A DNA stretch of 64,000 nt from Gemella haemolysans ATCC 10379. Its GTDB lineage: Bacteria > Bacillota > Bacilli > Staphylococcales > Gemellaceae. A program made the translations under genes and the position numbers. Numbering within the stretch: position 1 is the first letter of the stretch; every line of letters starts with the position of its first letter. Location of the stretch: positions 62,001-126,000 of the forward strand of contig NZ_ACDZ02000006.1 in assembly GCF_000173915.1 (NCBI RefSeq), in the 5' to 3' direction. A model generated the notes under the pieces. That model ran no database searches. It saw only the letters and a program-made list of their open reading frames with translations, and was not told the DNA's origin. This document shows, one piece after another, positions 17,621 to 26,521 of the stretch.

Positions 17621-17887
17621 ATGGAAGAAATCAAAGTGAAATATTTTAAAGAAGGAAAATTGATGACAATACCAAAAAAAGAGAAGAATAAGATCCCTGT
17701 TCTTCAGTTAGTTTTACAGATGTTAAAGGAAAAATCGTTAGAATTTACTGAAAAGGAATTGAATGAAGCAATAAAGGATATTTATCCAGATTATTCTCTA
17801 ATTAGGAGATATCTTGTTGATTATAAGTTTTTAGAAAGAGATAATTATGGAAAAATGTATAAGATAGTAGGGGAAAAAGATGAATAA
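17621..17887 (+). CDS. DUF2087 domain protein
   Basis: An 88-residue protein that is essentially a single DUF2087 domain: KYFKEGKLMTIPKKEKNKIP at the start, then FTEKELNEAIKDIYPDYSLI and RRYLVDYKFLERDNYGKMYK. In other bacteria this domain is often found with ArsR/GntR-type DNA-binding domains and looks like a winged helix, so a regulatory role is plausible but unproven. Its end overlaps the following MFS gene by 8 bases, so the two are co-transcribed and probably co-functional. Confidence 0.82.
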   Translation: MEEIKVKYFKEGKLMTIPKKEKNKIPVLQLVLQMLKEKSLEFTEKELNEAIKDIYPDYSLIRRYLVDYKFLERDNYGKMYKIVGEKDE

Positions 17888-19064
17888 TACCAAATTTTAT
17901 TATTTGTATAGTATTTTATCTACAACAGCACTATCATTCTTTAATCCGATTTTATATATTTATCTGTTGTCAAAAGATTTTTCTTTTACTGAAGTTGGGT
18001 TATATTTATCGATTTTTTGGTTGGTTTCATTTATGACTGAGCTTCCATGTGGAGCAATCACCGATAATATCGGAGCAAAAAATAGTATTCTTCTAAGTGT
18101 GATTTTTAGGGTTGTTGGATTAATATTGTTGCTTAGCAATAGTTTAATATTGTTATATATATCTGCTATATTATCTGCCATTGCAGAGTCATTTCAATCG
18201 GGAACTTTAACAAGTTGGTTTGTTAATGTGAACAATAAAAATAATAAAGAAATAGATATAGATAAAGTTCTTTCTAGAAGTTCACTATATTCACTATTTT
18301 TCTCAGCGGTAATAGGATTTATAAGTGCAAAGTACGTGTATGTATATTATAAAAGTTTGTCGATAATATTGAGTATGTCAATTTTTATTATTTCGTTTTT
18401 ATTTACATATTTATTTATGCAAAAATTAGAACAGACACAAAAAATATCTATTGAGAATTTAAAAGGTTCAATAGTTACGGTGAAAAATTCGTTAAAAGAA
18501 ACACTTTATGTAAAAAGTAGTGTATTTCTTATGATACTGTTTGTTATTCCTTCTATTTTAGATCTTGGACCATCAAATCAGTGGCAAGCTGTATTTGAAA
18601 AGTTAGATGCAGATATTATCGGTTATGTTTGGATTGGTATATCAGTTAGTGGGATGTTCGGAAGTGTTATATATGAAAAATTATCAAATAAATTATCAAA
18701 GTTACGTATTTTATATTTCTTTGTAATTGTAAATCTTGGAATTCTATTAATGTTTATTTTTATTCAAAATGTATATGCTAAGTTTATACTATTTATGCTA
18801 TTTATTGTATTTTTCACTTTAATGAGCATACAGGTTAATGTATTTATGCATAAATATTTGGTAAAAAGTGATGAGAATAGGACGACAACAGTTTCTATAT
18901 TCTATACTCTTGAATCTATCATTGTAGCAATATTATTGTCTGTAAATGGAGTGCTAACTGATAAAATAGGAATAGAAAATACGTGGTTAGCATTTATGGC
19001 ACTGGTAGGAGTAATAATTTTATTATTTATGTTTGTCAAACTGAAAAAGAGAAGAATTAAATAG
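17880..19064 (+). CDS. MFS transporter
   Basis: A 394-residue major facilitator with twelve hydrophobic segments. The loop 2-3 signature appears as FMTELPCGAITDNIGAKNSI. The closest overall look is drug-efflux or uncharacterised Firmicutes MFS proteins. The start overlaps the DUF2087 gene. No substrate can be named. Confidence 0.85.
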   Translation: MNNTKFYYLYSILSTTALSFFNPILYIYLLSKDFSFTEVGLYLSIFWLVSFMTELPCGAITDNIGAKNSILLSVIFRVVGLILLLSNSLILLYISAILSAIAESFQSGTLTSWFVNVNNKNNKEIDIDKVLSRSSLYSLFFSAVIGFISAKYVYVYYKSLSIILSMSIFIISFLFTYLFMQKLEQTQKISIENLKGSIVTVKNSLKETLYVKSSVFLMILFVIPSILDLGPSNQWQAVFEKLDADIIGYVWIGISVSGMFGSVIYEKLSNKLSKLRILYFFVIVNLGILLMFIFIQNVYAKFILFMLFIVFFTLMSIQVNVFMHKYLVKSDENRTTTVSIFYTLESIIVAILLSVNGVLTDKIGIENTWLAFMALVGVIILLFMFVKLKKRRIK

Positions 19065-19080
19065 TTTAATTATTAATTTT

Positions 19081-19124
19081 AAAAATCTTTAATATAGGAA
19101 AATCTATATTAAAGATTTTTTTTG
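19081..19124 (+). terminator. Terminator after the MFS gene
   Basis: AAAATCTTTAATATAG - GAAAAT - CTATATTAAAGATTTT stem followed by a T-run. Confidence 0.85.
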
Positions 19125-19207
19125 TGAAGGTAAACGATTGATATTGCTTATTAATTAGATTAATAGTAAAATAATTAGTATAAACTTATATACAAGGAGT
19201 TCATATT

Positions 19208-21808
19208 TTGAAAAAATACAAATTATCAATATTATTAGCAAGTGCAGTATTAGGAGGAGTAGGTGCTACTTACTTATCAGCTGAGGTGAATGAAGTCTCT
19301 GCGGCAGAAGTAAAAACAGAAGTAGTGACGCCTGCTACTACAACAGATAAAAATGAAGGTACACCGGCTGGAGCAACTGCATCAGCAGCTCAAGTAACAG
19401 CGCCTAAAGAAGTAAAAAACATAGGTGAAGTACAAGGAGAAAGTCACGAGAGTCCTTTAGCTGGGAAAGAAGTAATAATTAACAATGTTGTTGTAACTAA
19501 AACTGATAAAACAGGTTTCTATGTTCAAGATAAAGTTTCTGATAACAATCCGAGAACATCTGATGCAGTTTATGTTGCTTCAAAGGATAAAGTTGCTTCA
19601 GGAGACTTACTAAAAGTTCAGGGTACTGTTAAAGAAGGTTATATGGAAGAATACTCTGTAAAACCAGGTCAAACTTTTAAAAAACCAGCAGGTAGCCTAA
19701 CAGTTACTCAAATTATCAACGCAACTATAACAAAATTAGGTAAAGCAGAATTACCAAAAGCATTAAACATTTCTGAAAAAATGCCAAAGGATATAGTTGA
19801 CCAAACACCAACTAAATATAATCCTGAAACTGAGGCACTAGACTACTGGGAGAGTCTAGAGGGGATGCGTGTAGAAGTAACTAAACCAAAAGTTACAGGT
19901 CCACAATATAAAGGTGATATTTATGTATTACCAGGAGACTACAAAGGTCAAAAACTTAATAACATCGGTGGGGTGAATCTTCGTCCAGGTGTCCAAAATA
20001 CAGAAGTATTACCAGTAACTGTTGGGAATAAATTTGTAGCAAAAGCAAAAGATTACTTTAATGAAAATATCTCAGGAGTAGTTACTTATAGAAACAAAAC
20101 ATACAAAATTGATCCAAGTACTGTACCAACACTACAAGATGGAGGATTAAAACGTGAAGTTTCAAAAATCTATCCAGCTGAAGATAAATTAACTATCGCT
20201 TCATACAACATTGAAAACTTCTCAGCTAACAATAATGGACATGATGAAACACCAGAGGAAAAAGTTGATAAAATTGCTAATTCATTCATCAAAGAAGTTC
20301 ACAGTCCTGATATTATTACTCTAATCGAAGTTCAAGATAATAATGGTGGAGTTAATGATGGAACTGTTGATGGAGTTAAGAGTGGAGAAAAATTAGCTCA
20401 AAGAATTAAGAGTCTTGGTGGACCAGATTATAAATATACAGAAATAGCTCCAGTTGATGGAAAAGATGGTGGTAAACCAGGTGCTAACATTAGGGTAGCT
20501 TACTTATATAATCCTAAGAGAGTAACTCTAATTGGTAAAGAAAAAGGTGGAAGCGAGGAAGCTGCACGCTTTGTAAATGGTCACCTTGAGAAAAACCCAG
20601 CGAGAATTGATCCAACAAGCGTTCATTTCGAGAAAGTTAGAAAATCATTAGCTGCTGAATTTGAATTTAAAGGTGAAAGAATAGTAGTAATTGCAAACCA
20701 CTTAAAATCAAAATTAGGAGACGATGCAATCTATGGTTCTAACCAACCATCAGTAGAAAATACAAAAGCAAAACGTATTGAAGAGGCTAAAATTCTTAAT
20801 GCCTTCATTAAAGAGGGATTACGTCAAAATCCTAACTTAAAATTTGTTCTTACAGGAGACTTCAATGACTTCGAATTCTCAGATAGTGTGAAAACAATTG
20901 TAGGAAACGAGCTTGTTAACTTAATGGCTGAACATGAACAAGGAGATAGATACTCATACTTCTACCGTGGAAGTAACCAAAGTTTAGATAATGTTTTAAT
21001 TTCTAAAAATATCAAGGATAAAGTAGTGTTCTCTCCTGTGCATATTAATGCTTCATTTATGGAAGAGCACGGACGTGCATCTGACCACGATCCTGTAGTT
21101 GTTCAAATCGACTTTAGTAAATCAGCAGCTCCAGAATCACCTGGGTTAAATCCGATAAATCCAGCTAACCCTGATAGTCTAAAAGATTCAACAAACTCAG
21201 CTACTTCTGAACAAACAGAAAAAGATGTTGTACGTACAGTTAGATTAGCTGATGGAGTAACAGTCTCAGTTAAATATAATGAATCAAAAATCAACAATAT
21301 TGATAAATTTGTTGCTCAAGATATTACAGGAGAAAGAGCTAAAGAAATAAAAGAATTAGTTAAAGAATTTAATTCGGAATTAAATGTAGTAAGAACTTTA
21401 GAACTTCACTTTGAAGATAAAGATGGTAAAGAACTAAAAGCTACAGGAGAAAATCGTGTTGTTACTTTAGCAGTGGTTAAAGATGAAAATCAACAATTGA
21501 AAGTATATCACGTTAATGGCAATGTGTTAGAAGAAATAAAAAATACTTCATATGAAGATGGAAAACTTACTTTTAATACAAATCACTTCAGTACATTTGT
21601 TATTACAGCTCAATCATTAGTTCTTGGAAATAATACTGCGCAAGCAGATGCTACAAACACAGTGCCGAAAGAAGCGCCTAGAGCAAAAGAAGATAAAAAA
21701 GCTAAAATATTACCAAATACTGGTATCAATTCTTCTAGTACAGAAGTAGCAGGATTAGGATTGATTGCTTTAGTTGGACTTGCAGTTAGACGTAAACTTT
21801 CTAAATAA
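19208..21808 (+). CDS. Cell-wall-anchored extracellular nuclease (SpnA-like)
   Basis: Secreted DNase held on the wall by sortase, 866 aa. A signal peptide covers about 1-33. An OB-fold-like domain follows (GKEVIINNVVVTKTDKTGFY through about residue 170). An endonuclease/exonuclease/phosphatase domain runs from about 325 to 637: LTIASYNIENFS, DIITLIEVQD, VVIANHLKSK, VLTGDFNDFEFSD and GRASDHDPVVV supply the metal-binding and catalytic residues. Next comes a short C-terminal domain, then the sorting signal LPNTG (about 835-839), a hydrophobic helix and RRKLSK. Architecture resembles Streptococcus SpnA. The start is TTG at 19208, 8 bases after AAGGAG. Confidence 0.9.
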   Translation: MKKYKLSILLASAVLGGVGATYLSAEVNEVSAAEVKTEVVTPATTTDKNEGTPAGATASAAQVTAPKEVKNIGEVQGESHESPLAGKEVIINNVVVTKTDKTGFYVQDKVSDNNPRTSDAVYVASKDKVASGDLLKVQGTVKEGYMEEYSVKPGQTFKKPAGSLTVTQIINATITKLGKAELPKALNISEKMPKDIVDQTPTKYNPETEALDYWESLEGMRVEVTKPKVTGPQYKGDIYVLPGDYKGQKLNNIGGVNLRPGVQNTEVLPVTVGNKFVAKAKDYFNENISGVVTYRNKTYKIDPSTVPTLQDGGLKREVSKIYPAEDKLTIASYNIENFSANNNGHDETPEEKVDKIANSFIKEVHSPDIITLIEVQDNNGGVNDGTVDGVKSGEKLAQRIKSLGGPDYKYTEIAPVDGKDGGKPGANIRVAYLYNPKRVTLIGKEKGGSEEAARFVNGHLEKNPARIDPTSVHFEKVRKSLAAEFEFKGERIVVIANHLKSKLGDDAIYGSNQPSVENTKAKRIEEAKILNAFIKEGLRQNPNLKFVLTGDFNDFEFSDSVKTIVGNELVNLMAEHEQGDRYSYFYRGSNQSLDNVLISKNIKDKVVFSPVHINASFMEEHGRASDHDPVVVQIDFSKSAAPESPGLNPINPANPDSLKDSTNSATSEQTEKDVVRTVRLADGVTVSVKYNESKINNIDKFVAQDITGERAKEIKELVKEFNSELNVVRTLELHFEDKDGKELKATGENRVVTLAVVKDENQQLKVYHVNGNVLEEIKNTSYEDGKLTFNTNHFSTFVITAQSLVLGNNTAQADATNTVPKEAPRAKEDKKAKILPNTGINSSSTEVAGLGLIALVGLAVRRKLSK

Positions 21809-21900
21809 TTAATTAACAAGTGAATAGGGAATATAATTTATAAGTAAAAAATATACGTATTATTTATTATTTTAGATATATCTAATAACGTGTGTTATAG

Positions 21901-21949
21901 AGACTTGAGAATAAGATTTTATAAATCATTATTTTCAAGTCTTTTTTTG
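21901..21949 (+). terminator. Terminator after the nuclease gene
   Basis: AGACTTGA(GAATAA) pairs with (TTATT)TTCAAGTCT and is followed by TTTTTTT. Confidence 0.75.
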
Positions 21950-22035
21950 AGAAGCAAGTATAATCATTAGAGAAAAAAGTCGAAATGTGATAAAATTTTA
22001 TAGTTAAGCAAAATAATGATTGAGAGGTATTAATC

Positions 22036-22416
22036 ATGAAAACAGTGTTATTTATTGATAATCTTGAAGTATTTGCTAATCATGGATTATTTGAAGAAGA
22101 GAATAAATTAGGTCAGAAATTTATTTTTGACATAGAATGTGAACTTAATTATAAGAAAGCTATGTTCAGTGATGAAATGACAGATAGTATTAGTTATGCT
22201 GATATTGCAGAAGTTGTTGTGAAAACTGCTACGACTAATACATTTAATTTGCTAGAAAGATTAGCTGGAGAAATTTTAAAAAATATTTTTACTGAATTTT
22301 CTCAAATAGAAAATATAAATTTAAAAATTAATAAACCAGGAGCACCGATAAAATATCATTTTGAAAAATGTGGTGTAGAAGTAAAAACGTCACGTGAGGA
22401 GTTTTATAACTTATAA
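22036..22416 (+). CDS. folB: Dihydroneopterin aldolase
   Basis: Folate pathway enzyme cleaving dihydroneopterin to 6-hydroxymethyl-dihydropterin. The 126-residue protein has FANHGLFEEENKLGQKFIFD (substrate-site Glu) at residues 13-32, SYADIAEVV, NLLERLAGEI and the C-terminal INKPGAPIKYHFEKCGVEV with the active-site Lys. It overlaps folK by one base (start/stop fusion). No folP is in this operon; it must be elsewhere if present. Confidence 0.93.
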   Translation: MKTVLFIDNLEVFANHGLFEEENKLGQKFIFDIECELNYKKAMFSDEMTDSISYADIAEVVVKTATTNTFNLLERLAGEILKNIFTEFSQIENINLKINKPGAPIKYHFEKCGVEVKTSREEFYNL

Positions 22417-22889
22417 TGATTATACTAGCGTTAGGAACTAATATAGAGCCAAGAGAACAGTATTTAAAAGATGCTTTAGCAAAAATAGAAGATAATAATC
22501 TCAAGATTATTTTAGAGAGCAGTATTTATGAAACACCTGCATGGGGTGGCGTAGCTGATCAAAATTTTTTAAATATGTGTATAGAAATAGAAACTGAACT
22601 AGAAGCATATGAACTACTAGATACGGTTCAAAAAATAGAACTTGAATTAGGTCGAGTTCGTAAGGAACACTGGGGTAATAGGACAATAGATATTGATATA
22701 ATTACATTTAATGATTTAGCTTTTAATGATGAAAGATTAATTGTTCCACATAAATTTATTCATGATAGAAACTTTGTTTTAGCTCCTTTAGTAGAAATGT
22801 ACGGCAGTATAGAGGTAGCTGGGAAAAACATAAAAGAATCATTAGAAAAAATAACAGAACCTATAAGTATATATAAAGAAAAATTGTAA
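22416..22889 (+). CDS. folK: 6-hydroxymethyl-dihydropterin pyrophosphokinase
   Basis: Transfers pyrophosphate from ATP to the FolB product in folate synthesis. The 157-residue protein has ALGTNIEPREQYL at the start, SSIYETPAWGG, NFLNMCIEIET, and the HPPK signature WGNRTIDIDII (Arg and paired Asp residues). PHKFIHDRNFVLAPL follows. Its first base shares the last base of folB; dusB follows after 16 bases. Confidence 0.95.
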   Translation: MIILALGTNIEPREQYLKDALAKIEDNNLKIILESSIYETPAWGGVADQNFLNMCIEIETELEAYELLDTVQKIELELGRVRKEHWGNRTIDIDIITFNDLAFNDERLIVPHKFIHDRNFVLAPLVEMYGSIEVAGKNIKESLEKITEPISIYKEKL

Positions 22890-22905
22890 AATGAAAGGAT
22901 AAAGA

Positions 22906-23913
22906 ATGTTTAAAATTAGAGAAGTAGAAATTCCAAATAGAGTTGTTTTAGCACCTATGGCAGGTGTGTGTAATGCCGCATTCCGTTTAACAGCGAAAGA
23001 ATTCGGAGCGGGATTAGTTTGTGCTGAGATGGTGAGTGATAAAGCTATTTTATTTAATAATAAAAAAACGATGAATATGTTATATATCGATCCAAGAGAA
23101 CGTCCACTAAGTTTACAAATCTTCGGAGGGGAGATTGAAACGTTAGTAGAAGCCGCAAAGTATGTTGATAAAAACACAGAAGCTGATATTATTGACTTAA
23201 ATATGGGATGTCCGGTACCAAAGATTACTAAAGTCGATGCTGGTAGTAAATTACTTCTTGATCCAGATAAGGTATATGAAGTAATTGCAAGATTAGTAGA
23301 CTCTGTTTCTAAGCCTGTAACAGTAAAAATGCGTATGGGATGGGATGATGAGCATATTTACATAATGGATAATGCTAGAAACGCAGAGCGTGCTGGTGCT
23401 AGTGCTATTGCTATCCACGGTAGGACAAAAGTTCAAATGTACAGTGGTAAAGCTAACTGGGATGTAATTCGTGATGTGAAAAAAGAATTGAAAATTCCAG
23501 TAATTGGTAATGGGGATGTAACTTCACCAGAACTTGCGAAAAAAATGTTAGATGATACTAATTGTGACGCTGTAATGATAGGACGAGCAGCTCTAGGAAA
23601 TCCTTGGATGCTATATCGTACAGTTAAGTACTTAGAAACTGGTGAATTAACTGAAGAACCAAGTCCAAGAGAAAAAATTGACGTTTGTCTACTTCACTTA
23701 AGAAGACTTATGGAAATTAAACCTGAAAGAGTAGCCGTACACGAAATGAGAAAACACGCTGCATACTACATGAAGGGTATTAAAGGTGGAGCAAAAGTTA
23801 AAAAAGAATTAAATACTTTAAACTCATATGCTGAGATGGAAAATCTATTCGGAGAATTCCTGGATTATCTTGAGTCTGGTATTGTAGCTCCAAAAAAAGA
23901 AATAATCATTTAA
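22906..23913 (+). CDS. dusB: tRNA-dihydrouridine synthase B
   Basis: Flavin enzyme reducing uridine to dihydrouridine in the tRNA D-loop. The 335-residue TIM-barrel protein begins NRVVLAPMAGVCNAAFR; DLNMGCPVPKITKVDAGSKL carries the catalytic cysteine, VKMRMGWDD and AIHGRTKVQMYSG follow, and GNGDVTSPE and AVMIGRAALGNPW form the FMN-phosphate site. The fol-dus order is common in Firmicutes. A terminator follows directly. Confidence 0.94.
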   Translation: MFKIREVEIPNRVVLAPMAGVCNAAFRLTAKEFGAGLVCAEMVSDKAILFNNKKTMNMLYIDPRERPLSLQIFGGEIETLVEAAKYVDKNTEADIIDLNMGCPVPKITKVDAGSKLLLDPDKVYEVIARLVDSVSKPVTVKMRMGWDDEHIYIMDNARNAERAGASAIAIHGRTKVQMYSGKANWDVIRDVKKELKIPVIGNGDVTSPELAKKMLDDTNCDAVMIGRAALGNPWMLYRTVKYLETGELTEEPSPREKIDVCLLHLRRLMEIKPERVAVHEMRKHAAYYMKGIKGGAKVKKELNTLNSYAEMENLFGEFLDYLESGIVAPKKEIII

Positions 23914-23953
23914 TGCATTGAATTATTATTTATAATAAATAATAATAATTCTG

Positions 23954-23992
23954 AAAAGAGGTTATACACATAATAGTATAACCTCTTTTTTA
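23954..23992 (+). terminator. Terminator of the folB-folK-dusB operon
   Basis: AAAAGAGGTTATAC / GTATAACCTCTTTT perfect stem followed by TT. Confidence 0.85.
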
Positions 23993-24192
23993 TAGTTAAA
24001 AAAGAATATAAAAAATATTTAAATATTTTTTAAGGTCGTATAAATGTATGAAATTAGAGGTTTCTATGGTGTTATTTAAACAAGGATGGATATAGGATTT
24101 ATAAATAATTAAACTACAAATAAATGTTAGAGAGTGGTAAACTTTAAAAAGTATCTAGAAAATAATAATTTAATGTGTTATAATTAAGAAAA

Positions 24193-24207
24193 AAGAAAAC
24201 GTTTTAA
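24193..24207 (+). promoter_or_regulatory. Weak cre-like sequence before the pyruvate-kinase-like gene
   Basis: AAGAAAACGTTTTAA has the AACGTT core but two mismatches to the cre consensus. It lies 18 bases before the start codon. A glycolytic link would make CcpA control plausible; the site itself is weak. Confidence 0.25.
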
Positions 24208-24225
24208 AAGGTGAGGTAGTTATAT

Positions 24226-25377
24226 ATGACTAGAAAGGCAAAAATTATAGCAACTTTGGGAAATAGTACAGAGGGATTGTTAGAGGAGATTGTTGCTAGA
24301 GGTGCTGATGCTGTATTAATTGATACATATTATGGAAGTACAGAAGAATGCATCGAAAGAATTAATAAAATAAAAGAATTAAGAGACGAATTAGATAAAA
24401 ATACTGCAATAATTTATGATTTAGATCATATTTATGCAGAAAGTAAATATAAACTAATAAAAATAGAAGAAGAAAATGTCCGTTTTGCTTGTCAAAATGA
24501 TGTTGATTTTGTTGCCTGTCCATTTGTTAGTAACCTAGATGAAATTCGAAAAGTAAAAGACATATTGCAAGTTCAAGGGAAAAAGGATATTGGGTTAATA
24601 GTAAAAATTGACTGTAAAGAAGCATATGAAAGCATCGATGAAATTATTCAATTTGCTGATTCTATTATGATAAATAGGGATGAACTTGGTATGGAATTAC
24701 CATATCAAAACTTACCAAGTATTCAAAAAGAAATTATTAGAAAAGCTAATGATGCAACGGTAGAGGTAATATTAACAACTCAAATGTTACACTCTATGAT
24801 TTATAATCCTAGACCTACACGTGCAGAGGTTTCGGATGTAGCGAATGCAGTTATTGATGGAGTAGATGCAATAATGTTGATAGAAGAAACAGCAACTGGA
24901 AGCTATCCAAAAGAGGCATTACAAACTGTCGATAAAATTATTAGTTATGTTGAAACTCAAGATAGAGTATTTGATAGAAATGAAGATGAGTATAAAAACC
25001 ACAAGATGGATATTGCGCACGCGATCTCGTTGTCGACTAAATATTTGCTTGATTCTATAGATGTAAATAATATTGTAACTTATACAAAATCTGGTAGCAC
25101 AGCTAAGTTTATCGCAAGATATAAACCAAAAGTTCAAATTTTGGCTGTAGTACCTTCAAAACAAAATGCTAGAAAGTTAGCTTTATCACGTGGTATTACT
25201 ACATTTATTGAAGAAAGAACACTTACTATGGAAGAAATGTTAAACTTGGCACCAAAATTTGCTAAGGAATCAGGTTTAGCAAAAGAGGGAGACTATATCT
25301 TAATCACAGCAGGACAACCAGATCTTGGAAAAGATAATGTTCCTCCAACGGATTTCGTTAATATAAGACAAGTTTAA
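24226..25377 (+). CDS. Degenerate pyruvate kinase homologue lacking the B domain
   Basis: A 383-residue protein colinear with pyruvate kinase (normally about 470-585 aa) but probably not catalytic. It keeps the barrel scaffold (IIATLG, VILTTQMLHSMIYNPRPTRA, EVSDVANAVIDGVDAIML) and a C-terminal allosteric-type domain (AHAISLSTKYLL, TKSGSTAKFIARYKP). The whole B domain that closes the active site is missing. The canonical ARLNFSHG is VLIDTYYG (residues 30-37: Arg to Leu31, Asn to Asp33, Ser to Tyr35). KIEN is KIDC and ARGDLGVE is NRDELGME. Lys127 and Thr185 remain. The frame is intact, so this looks like a conserved pseudoenzyme rather than a fresh pseudogene. Confidence 0.85.
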   Translation: MTRKAKIIATLGNSTEGLLEEIVARGADAVLIDTYYGSTEECIERINKIKELRDELDKNTAIIYDLDHIYAESKYKLIKIEEENVRFACQNDVDFVACPFVSNLDEIRKVKDILQVQGKKDIGLIVKIDCKEAYESIDEIIQFADSIMINRDELGMELPYQNLPSIQKEIIRKANDATVEVILTTQMLHSMIYNPRPTRAEVSDVANAVIDGVDAIMLIEETATGSYPKEALQTVDKIISYVETQDRVFDRNEDEYKNHKMDIAHAISLSTKYLLDSIDVNNIVTYTKSGSTAKFIARYKPKVQILAVVPSKQNARKLALSRGITTFIEERTLTMEEMLNLAPKFAKESGLAKEGDYILITAGQPDLGKDNVPPTDFVNIRQV

Positions 25378-25396
25378 AATTTATATTTTCATAATA

Positions 25397-25438
25397 TTAA
25401 GAGGTCGAACTAAGTAAAAAGTTCGATTTCTTTTTTTA
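25397..25438 (+). terminator. Terminator after the pyruvate-kinase-like gene
   Basis: TCGAACT - AAGTAAAA - AGTTCGA stem followed by TTTCTTTTTTTATTTT. Confidence 0.7.
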
Positions 25439-25609
25439 TTTTATATAATCTATTCTGAATTTTATATTTTAGTAGAAAAATTTAGGTATTCGTTATAAAT
25501 TTTATTATGTTATATAGGCTTATTATTAAAGAGATTTTTAAAAAACATGATATAATTTAATGTGGAATTTAGATATGTAAACATAGATTTTTAGAAAGGA
25601 GTATTTTTT

Positions 25610-26470
25610 ATGAATAATAATAAATCTTTATTAAGTAAAATTGTAAAGTATGTCTTAATACTTTTATTTGTAGTTGGTGGAGTATTTGGAATATATTCTT
25701 ATATGAATAATAATTCTAATGAACCACAAGTTCGAGTTGGGTAAAAAATAGAATCTACACAAGCCAAGGAAGAACCTAAGAAAAATGATGAATATGTAGT
25801 TGAACAAGCTGAGAAAGATTATTTGGCTAATAAGTTTAAAGACTTAAAAGCAATAAATAATGAGGTTATTGGATATATGTATGTTCCTGGTGATGGTAAT
25901 GATTCGCTTAAAGAACCGATTTTACAAACAACAAATAACTCTAAGTATTTAGAGTATGGAATTAATAACAAACCAGCTCCATTTATTGGTGCAGTTTTTA
26001 TGGATTTTGAAAATAAACCAGGTTTAGATCAAAGTGATGTAAAATGGGTATTCGGACATGCTCGTGCGGGAATTGAGGAGAAGAAAATAACATTGGATAC
26101 AAGAGTATTCAACAATATGAACTGGTTTGCTAAAAAAGATTATTTTGATAGTCATAGAGTTGTAGTTATGGAAACTCCGGAAAGAAAATACTATTATGAA
26201 GTAACAGGAGTTAAAGTGGTTCATGAAGATACTAATCTATATCAGATACCAACAACTGCTGATAAAAAAGATGAATTTATAAGTTTATTTAAAAACGGAT
26301 CAAGAAATTGGCTAGAGAATACTAAGATATCTGGAGAGGATAATATGACAGTATTTGCTACTTGTCGTTTAGATGATGTATCATTAAGAACATTAGTATT
26401 AGCTAGACAGATTCCAGATAAAGAATTAAAAGAATTCTTAGAAAAAAATAAAGAATTATTAAATAGTTAA
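25610..26470 (+). pseudogene. Class B sortase gene with one in-frame stop
   Basis: ATG 25610 follows AGAAAGGAG and encodes a membrane anchor (VLILLFVVGGVFGIY, about residues 15-29). TAA at 25742-25744 (codon 45) then interrupts a frame that otherwise continues unbroken to 26470. Past the stop lies a full sortase domain: EVIGYMYVPGD, GAVFMDFEN, catalytic His in KWVFGHARAG, catalytic Cys in MTVFATCRLDD, and Arg in LRTLVLARQ. The pattern fits class B sortases. A TTG at 25823 could restart translation but would give a form without the membrane anchor. Read-through, decay and sequence error are all possible. No pilin or haem-uptake substrate gene is adjacent. Confidence 0.8.
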
Positions 26471-26474
26471 TAAT

Positions 26475-26514
26475 AAAAGGCACAACGTAAAAAATTCTGC
26501 GTTGTGCTTTTTTA
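26475..26514. terminator. Bidirectional terminator between sortase and MFS genes
   Basis: AAAAGGCACAACG / CGTTGTGCTTTTTT stem between convergent genes; both strands end in T-rich tracts. Confidence 0.85.
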
Positions 26515-26521
26515 GTTTATA

